DNA of 7,082 nucleotides from Acidobacteriota bacterium (lineage in GTDB: Bacteria > Acidobacteriota > Blastocatellia > RBC074): positions 1 through 7,082 of the forward strand of contig JABFSD010000853.1 in assembly GCA_013140935.1 (NCBI GenBank). The letters are read 5' to 3'. A model generated the notes under the pieces. That model was not told the DNA's origin. It ran no database searches and worked only from the letters and a program-made list of their open reading frames with translations. Shown here piece after piece: positions 6,363 to 7,082 of this stretch; position 1 is the first letter of the stretch, and each line of letters opens with the position of its first letter. Position numbers and translations under genes: made by a program.

Positions 6363-7082
6363 TTACGGTTTTTTCTTTTTGGGTGGAGTCGCCACAGGCG
6401 CAGGCGCAGTCACCGGTGCAGGCGGTGGCGCGAGCGCTTCGGGCGCGATTTGTTGTAGTTGTTGCGTCGCCAGCGTCGCTTCATTCGTGTTGGCGTAATT
6501 TTTCGTCAACGAAAGGAACTGCGCGACGGCGTCGTCTTTCTTGCCCAGTTCAAGCAACACGAGCGCGCGTTTATAAAGAGCCACGCGCGTCTTGTCGCCT
6601 TGCGCGTTGACGATGGCGACTTTCTCAAATTCAGCCGTAGCTTCGGGCAGTTTCTTTTGCGCATACAGAATCTCGCCGATCCAGTATTGCGCGTTGTCAG
6701 CCAGTTCCGAGGAAGGATAAGTCTCGACGTATTGCTTAAATTCAGAAATCGCCAGATCGTAATTGCCGCGCGAATAATCGCTATAAGCTGCGGCAAAAAG
6801 CTGTTCGGCATTGCCCGGCGTCAGTTGCGTGAACGTAGGCATTTTCGGAATGTCTTCGATCAGCTTTTTGATTTGCGCGAATTGCTCCGACAGCCGTTCC
6901 ATTCGTGAATTGGTCGCCGTCGTGCGTTCGCCCATCGCGGAGATTTGCGAACTCGTATCGGTCGCGCTCGTCGCCATGCCTGATTGCGCGCGGCGAATCG
7001 CGGCGATGTTGTCGCCCATCTGTTCGATCAGCGTGCGCGTCTCGCCGTTGGTCTTGTTAAAGGTTTCCTGCATGGCCTGCAT
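6363..7082 (-). CDS. cpoB: CpoB/YbgF-like Tol-Pal-associated TPR protein (N-terminus outside the window)
   Basis: The visible 239 residues fit the C-terminal part of CpoB (YbgF), a periplasmic protein that in E. coli links the Tol-Pal envelope-constriction machine to peptidoglycan synthesis. The first ~80 residues are Gln-, Met- and Thr-rich and look like a helical coiled coil. Three TPR-like repeats follow (~91-124, ~128-161, ~165-198), the first containing AAYSDYSRGNYDLAISEFKQY, typical of the family. The tail (~218-239) is Pro/Ala-rich and ends KKKKP, an extra compared with E. coli CpoB. The ATG at the window edge is probably internal, because the signal peptide expected of the family is absent and the segment opens inside the coiled coil. 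The rest, and perhaps pal or tolB, should lie to the right. The ligase gene follows after a palindrome. A generic TPR or BamD-like protein is the alternative. Confidence 0.82.
   Translation of the reverse strand: MQAMQETFNKTNGETRTLIEQMGDNIAAIRRAQSGMATSATDTSSQISAMGERTTATNSRMERLSEQFAQIKKLIEDIPKMPTFTQLTPGNAEQLFAAAYSDYSRGNYDLAISEFKQYVETYPSSELADNAQYWIGEILYAQKKLPEATAEFEKVAIVNAQGDKTRVALYKRALVLLELGKKDDAVAQFLSLTKNYANTNEATLATQQLQQIAPEALAPPPAPVTAPAPVATPPKKKKP

Overview
The window looks like chromosomal DNA of an Acidobacteriota-type bacterium, possibly near Solibacter or Blastocatellia. The main reason is the large minus-strand gene at 575-3631. Its C-terminal ~235 residues read like the TIGR03437 'Solibacter C-terminal' domain, and they sit behind a DUF11, carboxypeptidase-regulatory, BACON and FG-GAP assembly, a layout common in that phylum. 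This taxonomic call is inferred from domain style only. No rRNA, tRNA, CRISPR array, transposase or phage gene is visible.

Layout from left to right. (1) 1-466 on the plus strand is the 3' end of a GT4-type glycosyltransferase cut by the window edge. (2) 467-574 separates convergent genes and is almost filled by a long imperfect inverted repeat whose arms are each four copies of a ~9-bp unit. (3) 575-3631 on the minus strand encodes a secreted mosaic protein of about 1,018 residues with seven FG-GAP-like motifs, enough for one seven-bladed propeller. (4) 3648-4091 is a gene-free stretch that should carry this gene's promoter and leader. (5) 4092-7082 on the minus strand holds three genes in one direction: the C-terminal part of a CpoB/YbgF-like TPR protein (cut by the right edge), a FadD/AlkK-type acyl-CoA ligase, and a YdeI/OmdA-family protein. 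A perfect 29-bp palindrome lies between the first two, and the last two overlap by one base (TGATG).

Functionally this is ordinary envelope and lipid-metabolism territory rather than a defence or mobile island. CpoB-like proteins act in the periplasm at the Tol-Pal and peptidoglycan-synthesis interface. The ligase would activate fatty acids in the cytoplasm, and the YdeI/OmdA protein is probably translationally coupled to it. The large secreted protein probably works outside the cytoplasm in binding or adhesion, but nothing shows its ligand.

I did not find a convincing new multi-gene system. The parts most worth a second look are the two non-coding palindromic elements, the architecture of the large secreted protein, and the ligase-YdeI coupling.
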